DNA of 64,000 nt from Eustoma russellianum (taxonomy: Eukaryota > Streptophyta > Magnoliopsida > Gentianales > Gentianaceae). The stretch's first letter is position 1. The number at the start of each line of letters is the position of its first letter. Under the pieces are notes generated by a model. The model was not told the origin of the DNA and did no database searches. It was given only the letters and a program-made list of their open reading frames with translations. The position numbers were made by a program, and so were the translations under genes. Where the stretch lies: the NCBI GenBank assembly GCA_036186865.1, contig AP025040.1:45944321-46008320 (forward strand), given 5' to 3'. Of the stretch, positions 1 to 11,441 are shown piece by piece.

Positions 1-2767
1 AGAAACTGGCTGCATTTTCTGGTATGTCTTTGTATTTATTTAGAGGTGCAAGATTCTCTTGAATGCATTGATATGTCTTTACAGTTAGAGATCCAACGTT
101 CTCTGGATTCATTTTCACTTTCATGTTCTCTCCCACCCTAAACCCCCTTGTCTTTCCCCTCCATTCTTCTCTTAGATCTTTGAAAATGCTTGTCATCAAC
201 AGTGCAATTGTTTTCATCAACTTTTCACGTTTGGTTAAACATTTGCAAGTCTGGAGTTTGTATTACAGTTTTGAATAGACTTCCATCATTTGTAGGAACA
301 CAAAGTTTTTGGGTATCAGATGGTCAGTACACAGTACACATGCTAAACATAACCGATTCAGAGACGGAGACTCACGGGGATGAGAGTAAAGAGCCAATAA
401 CTCAACTTTCAGGTTTTCAGCTGCCTATTAATTTTTTTCGCTGTTACACTGTCTGCTTTAAGTGATGTTATTATATCCTTCTGAATTCCTTTAGGAGACA
501 CCATGCTCCTTTGTGATTTATTCTGTTAAAAGATCTCAAGAAAATGAGTTTCAGGTTTTTGTGCTATCACTTTTTCATTCCTTCTTGGTAGTATTAGCTA
601 GCATGTACGTGTTTCTGTAAATTTTATTTGTGCTCTATGGTTTCTTTACCTTGATGCTGGAAGATTTTTCTCCTAATATGTTCTTGGTATTACACCCCTC
701 CCCCCCTCCTTTTTGCTGAAGAAGAGGAGATGGAGTAAAACATAACTTGGGATACTTAGCGTTAGTTTTATTCTAAAACCCAATGTGCATTCTCTAGAAT
801 GCCTTGAGCTGACTCCGTTTTCAGCATTTTTTGGACAAAAAACATTTCTTTCACGAAATTGTTTATTACTTTTTCATCTTGATTTTCAAAATGTGGTGTT
901 GCTTTTAACTCCTTTTGATGTTAAAAGATAATTTGTTGGACAATACTCGACACGATAACCACAAGATATGCAGAAACTTTGTTGCTTAATACAGAGTCAA
1001 ATTTAATGATGAGATGGTGCTTGAACTCTTGTTCCTGTATGCATTTGTTTTATCGTTTCAATTTTCTTGGTCCCAGTTGTACTGGCGATATTTTGTGGTG
1101 AAAAGATCCTGGAAATGGTGCCCATATCGTCTGATGCAATGCTCATTCTTGGACAAGGTAATGCTTTAATTCAAAAACTTCACATATCCTCCTTGGTTTT
1201 AAGTTATGCAATCAAGCAGAAGGAAGTGTCCTGCAAATGTGTATGGCTATATGTTCTGGATGTTAGGAAGCACAATGCTTACACTGCATTCGTACTTCTT
1301 TTATATTTACTTGTTTTAGCATTATGTTTAGTTACTTTATTATCCTAAAGCTTAAGAAGTGGTGCTTTTCCTGGTATATCAGTCAAAAGGTTGAGTTATC
1401 AATCTTTACAGGATCAATCTTCATCACAAGTTTTTTGATCCACTGGTTGGTATCTCTTTCCTTAGCCTAACTTCAAATCTCTTTTTGACAAATTCTGGCT
1501 TGATGAATTGCAGGGTGCTTATATGCATATGCTATTTCGTAGTTGAGCTTGTTAAGCTTATATTTCAACTGGTGAGTACTGTGAACTTGTGCATCATGTA
1601 GATTAATATTATATTATTCTATGTTATTTTCCTTTGCCCATTTTGTAAATGTAAACTCTCTTATTATGTTGAGCTGTTTGCCGTACCATTTTCTCATCTG
1701 TACATAGACACTCATTTTAAGCTTGCACCGACGATATCCTTATACTTAGGCAATCTTTCTTCGTCTGTTTCCTAGAAGTTCATTACTGAAAATTGTTAGA
1801 AAAATTCCATAGTGGACTTAGAAGGGGATGATTTTGTTATAGGTCGTTTCTTCTTCAAGTCCGTGATTGCTAGTCATTGGCTGATTTCCGCTGGGTATTG
1901 CTCCTTTGAAAGGGTAAGGTGAAATTGTTGATGCTCTATGGTAAACTACTCTTTTGTAAGCATTTATTTCTGAAGATTTAATTTGTGATATTCATGTTCA
2001 GGTACTTCTTGAGCTTATTTGCAGTCCTATTTATTTTATAGTATTGGGCTTCTATTCTCCTGTGCATCCAGTGGAGCATGTCGCTACGTGGACGGTGAGC
2101 CTCGAGTAAGTCCTATGGTGACTTTGGATGCATTTTAACCTCTTTTCTAATGCAGAGATGTGATAACTGATAACTAACGGTTATAGGGGTAAAGAAAAGA
2201 AACTGAAGAAAATAATACTCTTTTTTCCCCCTGTAATTCTGTATAGTCCTTTTCAAAAGATAGTAGGAATAGTTTGTTGACTGATTTGGTGGGGTGGCAC
2301 CATATCCATAACAAACAATTTTGTATTGAAGATATGTTTAAAAAGGGGATGAGATATTTGAGTTTCAAAACATGACAAATCATAAAATTAATTTTCTTTT
2401 TCCTTTCTTGATAAAGGGTAATAGCTTCTAGCTGGCAAATTTCTTCATAAATAATCTTTGTCTTGGGTAATTCTCATTATGGATCGTCGAGAAACAACCT
2501 CCATGTGTTTCTAACACATAGGTATGGTTGCGTACATCCGAGCTCCCATACCCCGTCATAGGTGGGAGCTTTTAAGGATGGGGTAATGTTGTTGTTGTTG
2601 TAAGATGGAAGGAATAATGTACAAAGGAGCATTCAAATATTGGCATGATGACTGGAAACCCTTCACAAATATACTGATAAGTGACTTTAATCTCGTCCTT
2701 CTAAGGTAGCATTGGGAATTTATTATGTTACTGTTTATGCAGGGTTTTTGACTTGATAAATATGTGA
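1..2767 (+). CDS. Unidentified spliced gene, 3' end (putative, partial)
   Basis: I do not recognise this product. Open segments flanked by usable splice sites are seen at about 1-21, 269-412, 1077-1157, 1412-1445 and 1514-1571; these join in phase. A second set, 1843-1913, 2002-2105 (donor GTAAGT) and 2743-2767, also joins in phase and ends in a TGA. The two sets do not join to each other in phase, so an exon is missing or one set is spurious. The first set holds a fairly hydrophilic segment (FWVSDGQYTV, then an acidic stretch). Later segments are hydrophobic, but T-rich plus-strand DNA gives hydrophobic readings by chance. An extra open segment at about 500-558 does not fit the phase. The sequence could be the 3' end of a gene starting left of the window, or noise. 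No family is assigned. Confidence 0.25.
2470..2600 (+). mobile_element. (GTT)n-tailed SINE, 5'-truncated copy
   Basis: This is the 3' half of the short repeat family found at least seven times in this window. It contains the shared core (CATTATGG.TCGTCGAGAAAC, then CGTACATCCGA), the small hairpin around the GTGGGAGC core, and a GGGTAATG(TTG)n tail. The 5' half present in the full-length copies is missing. I found no target duplication. Confidence 0.6.
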
Positions 2768-2782
2768 AGCACTACCCTCAAG

Positions 2783-3500
2783 ATACATCCTGAAGAATTT
2801 GGTCCACATGAATGCTGGTGGATTTTGGCTCCAGAAACATTTGTCTTCCTTCAACTTGTGCCACACGCATCGCTTGCATAGTTGCATATGTTTGCTTAAG
2901 GAAGTTCATTGATGATAGAGCACGGCCTTAGGTTTAGTGGTTAAGTAGCACTTTCTGGATACCAAGTCCTTGGTCTAGTAGTTGGTGCCATGGAATAGCC
3001 ACACACTAGATGACGGTCTTCAGATAAAGAAAGTCCTTCAGACACCAAAATGTTGCAAGATATTGTTAGATTTTTGGACCACTTTTGTCTTGCTTTGTTT
3101 GTCACATGTTATATGCTGGAGACCGGAGAGGACTGCAAAGTGATGTTTTCAGTTCAAAGATGCCAAGGGCTAAAAGCAGTATGCTTGTCCATCTTGGGAC
3201 ACCACACCAATCAGCTTTATCACAGCTATTCTTTTACCATTTTTGTTTTATTGAGGTTTTTGTGTCTTTAGCAGTAGTTATTGTTGTGTTGAGATATACT
3301 GAATATGTTTGTTGTTGTTTGATGTTATTGCGTCCAAGAATTTTAGCCAAGACGGGAGCTGGGAAATAGATGTACTTTATTGCTTTTCTTGCAAAACCAT
3401 TTTATATACCCATTCCATCTCAAAATATCGTCAATGCTACTTTTTTTTTTTTTACATAGGTTGAAATGAACTATGGAAAAAAAAATCAATTATGAAAATA
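2783..3500. other. Gene-free stretch
   Basis: There are no convincing genes here. Around 3287-3325 a short piece (GATATACTGAATATG followed by GTT repeats) resembles the 3' tail of TS-type SINEs and RTE LINEs. The open frames at 3050-3369 overlap in two frames and lack recognisable domains, so I treat them as chance. Confidence 0.4.
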
Positions 3501-3555
3501 TTTTTTAAACAAAATATTGTTTTATGTTTTTGGATGTGGTTTACAGTTAACATGG

Positions 3556-3722
3556 GAAAAATGTAACCTTTGCCTATCTGGGCTACAATTGCCAAGTGTT
3601 TACAAAAGTGAAATTTCCAAATTTCACTATGCCACAACTAATAATTACCAAAACCGTAACTTCGACTGCACAAAGATCGTTTCATTTTATAGTTTATATA
3701 ACATATTTTTAGTTTATAACAA
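3556..3722 (+). repeat. Diverged direct repeat, copy 1
   Basis: This block (GTAACCTTTGCCTAT... through ATAGTTTATATAACATA) is repeated at 3914-4081 in the same orientation, at roughly 80% identity by eye and about 358 bp apart. AT-rich, with no coding signal. It may be two copies of an unclassified dispersed element or a local duplication. Confidence 0.6.
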
Positions 3723-3913
3723 TTGTATATGTAAGTTTCAAAGTTATCCTAAAATTAATCATCGTAATAGATACGTCCTCAAAGAGAGTGCTGTTTTGTC
3801 TTTACCTGTCCTTTATACATAACGGTATCTATTCAAAGAAATCTTTTTTATAATATCTCACACAGAGAAAGAAATGGAGATTTGAATGGCAGTTCTCAGA
3901 AGAAGATAAAAAA

Positions 3914-4081
3914 TGTAACCTTTGCCTATATGGGCTACAATTGCCAAGTGTTTACATAATAAAATTTCATAAATTTCACTGCTCCATACTACAACTCATA
4001 AATACAAAAATCATAACTTCAAACGATACCAAAATCGTCCCATTTTATAATTTATATACCATACTTTTAATTTGTAACTTA
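3914..4081 (+). repeat. Diverged direct repeat, copy 2
   Basis: Partner of 3556-3722, sharing GTAACCTTTGCCTAT and GGGCTACAATTGCCAAGTG without gaps at the start and then diverging with small indels. No TSD or terminal repeats were seen. Confidence 0.6.
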
Positions 4082-4374
4082 CATACTTCTTTTGGGCTCT
4101 TTGACATGAACACCTAGACTTCAAGAGACAAAGGTGCTCAAGGACAAGGACGGTGCCCCTCACCCTATTGTGGCCAGGAAATACATGAGACATCTAATCC
4201 TTGTCTGAATGTAGAACTTCTTAAGTTTTGATTCTTTTTTTTCCTTTTAATTATCCCTGTAAATGACTAGAAAATATGACCCACTAATTGTCATTAACCA
4301 CCTATAGCCACAATGCATTTTACTTTAAAGGTTTGCCCATAATGTAAAATAAGATGTAACAAAGAGAATGTTCC

Positions 4375-4515
4375 AATATAGAGCCGAGGATCCCACCGGA
4401 AACAAACTCTCTATCCATTGAGATAGAAGTATTGTTTGACTGCCTCTCACTTTCTCCAGACCCTAACGATAGCTTTTGGTGTCACTGGGATATACTGAGT
4501 ATAGTTGTTGTTATA
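4375..4515 (+). mobile_element. TS-SINE/RTE-LINE 3' tail remnant
   Basis: The sequence carries the motif order seen in the 3' end of the LINE at 6157-7046: CTCTCCAT, TGACTGCCTCTC, AGACCCTAACGATAGCT, GATATACTG, then GTTGTTAT. Plant TS SINEs and their partner RTE LINEs share this kind of tail, so the fragment could be either. The 5' part is absent. Confidence 0.5.
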
Positions 4516-5206
4516 AAGAAAACGACCCACTAATATTGAATCATATTGTACAGCATGCACTAAATAATCTACAGCAAAACATGTATTACTTTCTCTTCCA
4601 TGATCTGCAATAGTCATATCAAGATACCTACAGTTCAATTTTGCCACTTATACCGGGGCTTGCCTGCAAGGTAAATCTTTTACAACAAAATTGAACAAAA
4701 ACGTCGATATGCAAGCCCCTAACATGCACCAAAACATAACGTACAAGTACAAAATGTTAGATTTATAGAATGTTACTGGTCAAACCAGAAATTGCCAAAA
4801 AAATGACCAAGTTGGCACAAGACAGGGCAATGATGCGGCTGTATGTCGTTCGTATCCCATGGCAGCTTTTTGGATTGTGTATGATAGGAATTTCTAAATG
4901 ACTGCACACAAAAGAGAGCAATTTAGAACAAGGAGACAGAAGTATGTTGCAGCATATCAGCTCATATTTTTCAAATTAGCATCTTTATACTCCTTTTTTT
5001 CCCTTTCCCTGGGTATCCTCCACTTTTTGTAAAGTCATTAAGAACATAACAAGAGTTGAAATGTAGTAACAGCATCTTCCCTGTGGAGGCTGATTGTGAT
5101 CCAGCAATTCACAACCTGAAGAGTTAGTAAGGGATCTCGTTGACAATAAATGAACTTATGTTACCTGAGGTGCTCTGCTTGGAGCACAGATATACGAAAT
5201 TACACT
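4516..5206. other. Gene-free stretch
   Basis: Nothing recognisable on either strand, apart from whatever 3' UTR the putative minus-strand exons just to the right may have. Confidence 0.4.
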
Positions 5207-5396
5207 TCAAGACTTGATCACAGGTTCGTTATCATGGCTTGGTTGCCTCCTTTGGAATTTTTCAGCCCTTTGCCTTTTCCGCCTACATTAAAAAGCAAAA
5301 GATAACTACATCAATTGCTTGGAAGAAATGTGAAGTAATTTCATACCATATGGGAGGTCTTCGATCACATGAAGATTTTTTCTTGGTGTTGGTCAC
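5207..5396 (-). CDS. Possible last two exons of an unidentified minus-strand gene
   Basis: Two minus-strand segments, 5396-5347 and 5282-5207, join in phase across a GT-AG intron (TG + G gives Trp) and end in TGA. Together they encode about 41 residues, very basic and hydrophilic (core RPPIWRKRQRAEKFQRRQPS). The composition and clean splice phase suggest a real C-terminus, but I recognise no domain. Upstream exons would have to lie in 5400-5960 or beyond the copia element inserted at 5963, so the gene may be interrupted. The alternative is a chance pair. Confidence 0.25.
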
Positions 5397-5962
5397 CTTT
5401 TATGTATGAAAATCTTTAGTACTGCAAAGAATAAACCAACTTTTGCATGTAAGATAGTAGTTTAAGACCTTAATGCATTTATGGAGTCTTGAACCACTTT
5501 CTCTTGTTCCTGATTAAAAGAAAACCATTTTTCACCGCACATGGAGGTGTTGCCAGTTCCAGGATCTGGACATCAAAAACAAAAAGAATGGAGGTTCAAT
5601 GACCTGAGGCCAAAAATTCAAAAAATAGAAGGGATAAATTTATCACCTTGCATTACGATATCAGATTTCTTCGAAAGAGATTTTAATCTCCAATATACAT
5701 GCCCATCAGTGCCTATATATACGGGCTCTGTTCTTACAGTATCAGGTACTTGGTTGGCTGCAAGTTGGATGCAGAAAAACTCCAATTGTAATATATACCG
5801 TACTCGCTATATTCAGAAGTCAAAAAAGAGGATCATAGAGAGACAAATTTTTACTACGCAATGAAATGAAAGACACGTTTCATCCCGACATCATGTACTA
5901 GGAAAAGCAGTATGTTACTTTGCAGTGAATTGTGCAATACAAATCTGACCACATGAAATAAC

Positions 5963-6156
5963 TGTTGGAACATACGGTAGATGCGGCAGATGTAAATGTG
6001 TAGCTATATTTGTTAAGTAGGATATTCGGTTGTGATTGTACTAATTAGGAGAATATCCTATTATGGATAAAATATCTAAAGATAGAGTAGAATCAAGATA
6101 GTTAGGGTGATTGATACTCAATCCCTATATTTAAGGGATTTGTTATTAGCTAGAAT
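5963..6156 (+). repeat. Copia-1 left LTR, first part
   Basis: Starts TGTTGGAACATACGG and matches the right LTR (from 11167) up to the GTTATTAGCTAG(A/G)AT motif, where the LINE insertion splits it. The last 15 bp are one copy of that LINE's target duplication. The LTR resumes at 7047. Confidence 0.9.
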
Positions 6157-7046
6157 CATTTGTACAGCAGGATGGAGACATAAATATCGATGTAACACAC
6201 CGAGTTCAAGCAGGCTGGTGTAGATGGAGGGCAGCCTCAGGAGTGCTGTGTGATAAGAATTTTTCAACTAAATTAAAGGGAAAATTTTATAAGACGACTG
6301 TGCAGCCGACAATGATATATGGAACAAACTGCTGGCCTATCAAGAGGACTCAGTTGCAGAAGACGGAAGTGGCAGAGATGAGAATGCTAAGGTGGATGTG
6401 CATACAGACAAGGCTAGCTCAGATCAAAAAGGAGGTATTTAGGAAAAGGTTAGGGGTGGCTGGTATAACAGATAAGATACGGGAGGGGAGACTGAGATGG
6501 TTTGAGCATGTCAAGAGGAGACAGACAACGGCGACTGTCAGAGCAGTTGAAAGCCTAATTGTAGAGGGGAAACAGAGTAAAGGTAGGCTCAAACTGACTT
6601 AGTATGAGCGGATTAGGCATAACTTACTAGATTTGCACCTCTCTTAAGACAAGGTCTAAGATAGGAGTTCATGGAGGCAGAGGATTAAGGTTAACGAGGT
6701 TTAGGCAGGATATAGGAACACTTTAGAGTATACTTAGGAGCTCAGATACACTATACACTTTAGGCTGACTTTGTGCTTTTTGTTTTGTCTTGGACTTTCA
6801 TTATATGTACATATACATGGTTATGGATACTCTAATATCAGCATTCCATTTGTATTCACTAAATTCTTCACTAACACACTAGAACATCATATTCCTTGTG
6901 TCATTTATGCAGGTACTTATAAAGCTGGGGGTCTCACTAGAATCAAACACTCTACCCTTTGGGATGAAGCTATTGTTTGTCTGCCTTCCACCCTCCTCAG
7001 ACCTTAACGATAGCTGTTGTTTGGATATACTGTGCGTGTTGTTGTT
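6157..7046 (+). mobile_element. 5'-truncated RTE-type LINE inserted in a copia LTR
   Basis: An 890-bp insertion flanked by a 15-bp target duplication, GTTATTAGCTAG(A/G)AT, at 6142-6156 and 7047-7061. Its open frame (6243-6602) encodes the C-terminal tail typical of plant RTE-clade reverse transcriptases (MIYGTNCWPIK, MRMLRWM, RLRWFEHVKRR). Upstream, another frame shows the related VTHRVQAGW-like segment. The ~440-bp 3' UTR ends in ATACTG...(GTT)n. Truncation at the 5' end and the long TSD fit target-primed reverse transcription. It inserted after copia-1. Confidence 0.9.
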
Positions 7047-7140
7047 GTTATTAGCTAGGATAAGGTGCATATATTGATGCTGCACATAGTAAAATTGTAA
7101 CATTTCCTTGCATGATTATACGATTGCCTATCAACTTTCA
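7047..7140 (+). repeat. Copia-1 left LTR, second part
   Basis: Continues the left LTR after the LINE and ends ATCAACTTTCA, immediately followed by the PBS. It aligns with 11347-11441 of the right LTR. Confidence 0.9.
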
Positions 7141-7196
7141 TGGTATCAGAGCCATCTGCTCATACCTAACCTTCCCCAACTACTTTCTAGCGCAAC

Positions 7197-10100
7197 AATG
7201 AGTTAAGGACAAGGAAACTATGGGTCAGTAGAGACTTCCTCTACGACCACACCAGGGAGTGTCACAAGTAGACACCTCCCTTCAATCTCTAAACGAAGGG
7301 TCATCCGTTCAGATCATAACTCACAAACTTAACGGGAAAAAGCTTCATCTTATGGTCTCAGTCCTAATGGTGCTAAGAGGCAGAGGTAAGCTTGGGTATA
7401 TCTTGGGCAAGATCCCTAGACTAGAAGCATCAGATCCACAGTACTTAAGGTGGGAACTAAACAACTCACTAGTATTGTCATGGCTAATTAACTCTGTGGA
7501 GCCACAAATCAACCGGACGTATTTGTTCCTTAGGACTGCCAAGGCCATCTGGGAGGCTAGAAGGGATAACTACTCGGATCTTGAGAATGCCTCTCAAATA
7601 TTTGAAATTAAAAGCAAACTTAAGGAAATACAGTAATAAGATCTAGGAATCACTAAGTAATTACAAAAAAAAAGGAATCACTGAGTATTACAATGCTCTG
7701 CAAATTCTCCGGCAAGAGCTAGACATGCACTATGAAGTCGATTGGGGTGACCTTGAAAGCAATACTAAGTTCAATGGTCACCTAGAGAAGGAACGTTTGT
7801 ATGAATTTTTAGCTAGACTAAACAAGGAATTATACGAGATAAGGGGACGCATCCTGGGAAGAAAGCCATTGCCTTCCCTCGGTGAAGCATTTGTTAAAGT
7901 TCGAAGAGAAGAAAGTAGGAAGCGGGTGATGTTGGGGGCGAGCAAGGATTCTTTTTCCACCCAAGGTGATAAAACAGTGGACACTTCAGCTTTAGTCACC
8001 AGGGCCACAACACATCGTACATACTTGAGTCCCAAATGCACTCACTGCAACAAACTGGGTCATACCCAAGATAAGTGATGGCATCTCCATGGCAAGCCAG
8101 GAGACAACAAGCTGAGGAAACCAAACTACAGCCGCAGTCTTCAAGTTACGGCAAAAGGAGCCCCAACTGAGAATAAAGACCAGGCCAGGACGTCACTCAG
8201 TCAAGACCAAGTGGAACAATTATTTGCGCTCCTAAAGACACAGAACAAACCTCTCAGGAATAGTGGTGAAGTCCCACAAGGTACTGTTACTAGCATAAAA
8301 AAAAGGCACCATGGATCCTTGGTACAAGAGCCACTGATCATATAACAAGTAATTCTTCTTTATTCCATTCATGTCCCAAGCTATGGAAATTGGAGGATAA
8401 AAATGGCATATGGTACATACACTTGCGCTGCTGGCAAGGGAGACATCCAGATATCTCCCTCAATGATACTCCTGGATGTTCTCCATGTTCCTCGACTAGA
8501 GTGCAATCGTATCTCTATAAGCAAACTAACCCAAGACCTCCACTGTACCACTAACTTTTCAGCAACTTTGTGTCTAATGCAGGAGCAGGGATCAACAAAG
8601 AAGATTGAAATTGCTGGAAAAAGAGGAGGGCTTTATTATCTTGAAGGGATGAGTTGTCAGAAAGGATCAGTCCTCTATGACCCATCTAACACTACATCAC
8701 ACAATGTAGCCTCTACTTATCAATGTCTTAATAATGATGTACTGTTATTGCATTGTAAACTAGGACATCCTAATATGCATTATCTTAAGAAATTGTTTCC
8801 ATCATTCTTCAGTAATAAAAAGTTTCAATATCTTCATTATGATGCCTATCAGTTTGCTAAAGAAGTACAAAATACATATCCAGCCAATATTCACTTAGAA
8901 TCTCATCCATTTTTGCTCATCCATAGCGATATTTGAGGTCCATCCCGTATAAAGAACATATCAGCAACACGGTGGTTCATCATTTTCATTGTGACCACAC
9001 CAGGGTATGTCGAGTTTACCTCCTCAAAAATGAAACAGAGGTCTCAACCATCTTCAAAAACTTCCATTCCTTAGTAAAAAAAAACCAATTCCATATGACT
9101 ATCGAGGTCCTAAGGATTAATAATGGTACAGAGTACTTCAACCATACCTTGAGTTCCTACTTAGCTTCCAATAGGATTATCCACCACAGTTCTTGCACTC
9201 ATACACCACAACAAAATGGTGTAGCAGAGCGCAAGAATAGACACCTACTTGAAATTGCTCGAACTTGATGTTTATAATGAATGTTCCTCAATACTTATGG
9301 GGTGAAACATTTGTGACCACCTGCCACCTTATCAATTCTCTTCCCTCAAAAACTCTCCAATACAGAACACTTATTTCCTGCCCCCACACCACCTACCCTA
9401 TGTTTTATGGTGGTTGATCTCTTCCCCTAAAAATCTTTGGGTGCATTGCCTTTGATTCTAATAAGTCACCACAGAGGTCTAAACTTGATCCACCATCTTG
9501 TATCTCAGTACGTTACTACTGATATAGGATGGTGAGGGCATGCATTCACTTTCCTATATCTAATTACGTTACTACTAATAGGCTATCCCCAACATTCTCA
9601 GGATTCACAACAAACTTAACCACAATAAAAATTCCTAAAGATGTCAGAGAGGCATTTGCAAATCCCAAATAAAAGAAGCAGTTCAAGACGAGATGAAGGC
9701 ACTAAAGAAAAATCACACTTGGGATATTGTGAGGCTTCCAGATGGAAAGAATCTAATGGGCTGTAAGTGGGTGTTCACCACCAAGTTCAACGCTGATGGG
9801 AGTATCATCAGATATAAGGTTAAGCTAGTGGCTAAGGGTTTTACACAACTTTATCGAATTGATTACAATGAGACCTGTGCTACCGTGGCAAAATTGAACT
9901 CTATAAGGGTACTATTGTCGTTAGCTGCCTGCCTAGGCTAGTCACTTCTTCAGCTGGACGTGAAAAACACCTTTTTGAATGGGGACCTACATGAAGAAGT
10001 TTACATGGACACGCCCCTAGGGTTTGAGAAGGGCAGTGACATGGTATGGAAGCTGAGGAAGTCCCTCTATGGGTTAAAGTAATCACCGAAGGAATGGTTT

Positions 10101-11155
10101 GGTAAGTTCACACAAGCTGTGAAAGCATAGAGTTTCCATCAAGCCCAAACTGATCACACTATATTCTACAAACACACTCCCAATGGGAAACACACTATTT
10201 TCATTGTATATGTGGATAATATTATTATTACTGGAGATTATCACACTGAGACTACATAATTGAAGGACTTTGTCAATTAAGTTTGAAATGAAAGATTTAG
10301 ACCGTCTTCTATACTTTCTTGCCATGGAAGTTGCTAGGAATCCTTCTGGAACTGTTGTGTCCCAACGAAAGTATATACTTGATTTATTAAGGGAGACTAG
10401 GATGATAGGTTGTAGGCCAGTTGACACACCTATGGAGGCAAACAACAAGCTAAGATGTGATGAAGGAGACAAGATAGACCAGGGACTGTATCAATGCATA
10501 GTTGGGAAACTTATTTACCTGGCCCATACTCGTCCAGACATCGTCTTTGTTGTAAGTACGGTAAGTCAATTTATGCACTCTCTCAAATAGAATCACTTGG
10601 ATGATGTGCACAAAATACTGAGGTATCTCAGAAGAACACAAGGAAGGGAACTATTCTTCCAAAAAAAAGGACAGAGAGACTTAGAAGTGTACACAAATGT
10701 AGCCTGGGCGGGCTCACCAATAGACAGGAGGTCGACTTCAAGATATTACACCTATGTATAGAGCAACTTGGTTACCTGACGCAGTAAGAAGCAGTCAGTT
10801 GTTGCCAGGAGTAATGCAAAGACAGAGTTACGTGCCCTGGCTCACGGGGTGCGTGAAGGTATATGGTTAAAGGGATTGTTCGAGGAACTAAGAATGCCTA
10901 GTGGAGGTCCTACAAAGCTTTACTGTGATAACAAGACAGCAGCCAATATTGCTTACGATTCGATACATCACGATAGAATAAAGCATGTTGAGGTGGATCG
11001 CCACTTTATTCGAGAAAAAATTGATAACAAAAGCTTTGCATGATATATATTCAAACCAAGCAGCATACAACGGGCATCTTAACTAAAGGCCTCCATAAAC
11101 CAAGCTTTGAAGATCTTGTCACCAAGCTGGGAATGACAAACATCTACTCTCCAAT
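7197..11155 (+). pseudogene. Copia-1 gag-pol polyprotein, inactivated
   Basis: In order: gag (about 7259-8080), ending in a CCHC knuckle (CTHCNKLGHTQDK) whose last Cys codon is now TGA; protease and GAG-preintegrase region (8300-8900, LLHCKLGHPNMHYL); integrase (8910-9270, ending QQNGVAERKNRHLLEIA), with a TGG codon turned into TGA after HSDI; RT (9690-10260), with stops including CAA to TAA before SPKEWF; and RNase H (10849-11043, CDNKTAA, HVEVDRHFI). The RT catalytic YVDD reads YVDN. Many lesions are C-to-T or G-to-A, as expected of methylated DNA. It cannot produce active RT. Confidence 0.9.
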
Positions 11156-11166
11156 TTGAGGGAGGG

Positions 11167-11441
11167 TGTTAGAATATACGGTAGATATGTGGTAGATGTA
11201 ACTATGTAGCTATGTTTGTTAAGTAAGATATTCGATTATGATTGTACTAATTAGGAGAATATCCCATTATGGATAAAATCTCCAGAGATAGATTAGAATC
11301 AAGGTAGTTAGGGTGATTGATACTCAATACCTACATTTAAGGGATTTGTTATTAGCTAGGATGATGCATATATATTGATGCTACACATAGTAAAATTGTA
11401 ACCTTCTCTTGTCTGATTATACGACTGCCTATCAACTTTCA
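11167..11441 (+). repeat. Copia-1 right LTR
   Basis: A 275-bp TG...CA repeat preceded by the GAGGGAGGG polypurine tract, matching the split left LTR with scattered substitutions. These differences suggest an older insertion than copia-2. Confidence 0.9.

Larger units (their letters stand above)
5963..11441 (+). mobile_element. Ty1/copia LTR retrotransposon 1 (decayed, with nested LINE)
   Basis: The LTRs run 5963-7140 (interrupted by a LINE) and 11167-11441 (275 bp), both TG...CA. Without the inserted 905 bp the left LTR is ~273 bp. The PBS TGGTATCAGAGC (initiator Met tRNA type) starts directly after the left LTR at 7141. The polypurine tract GAGGGAGGG abuts the right LTR. The flanking 5-mers are ATAAC (5958-5962) and AGAAC (11442-11446), one mismatch apart, consistent with a decayed target duplication. 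The internal region carries gag, protease, integrase, RT and RNase H remnants in the order of Ty1/copia, all broken by stops. Confidence 0.93.

Noticed and set aside
5541..5864. 107-codon frame starting MEVLPVPGSG
   Set aside because: No recognisable domain, no splice-site context and no similarity to neighbours. Treated as chance, though not disproved.
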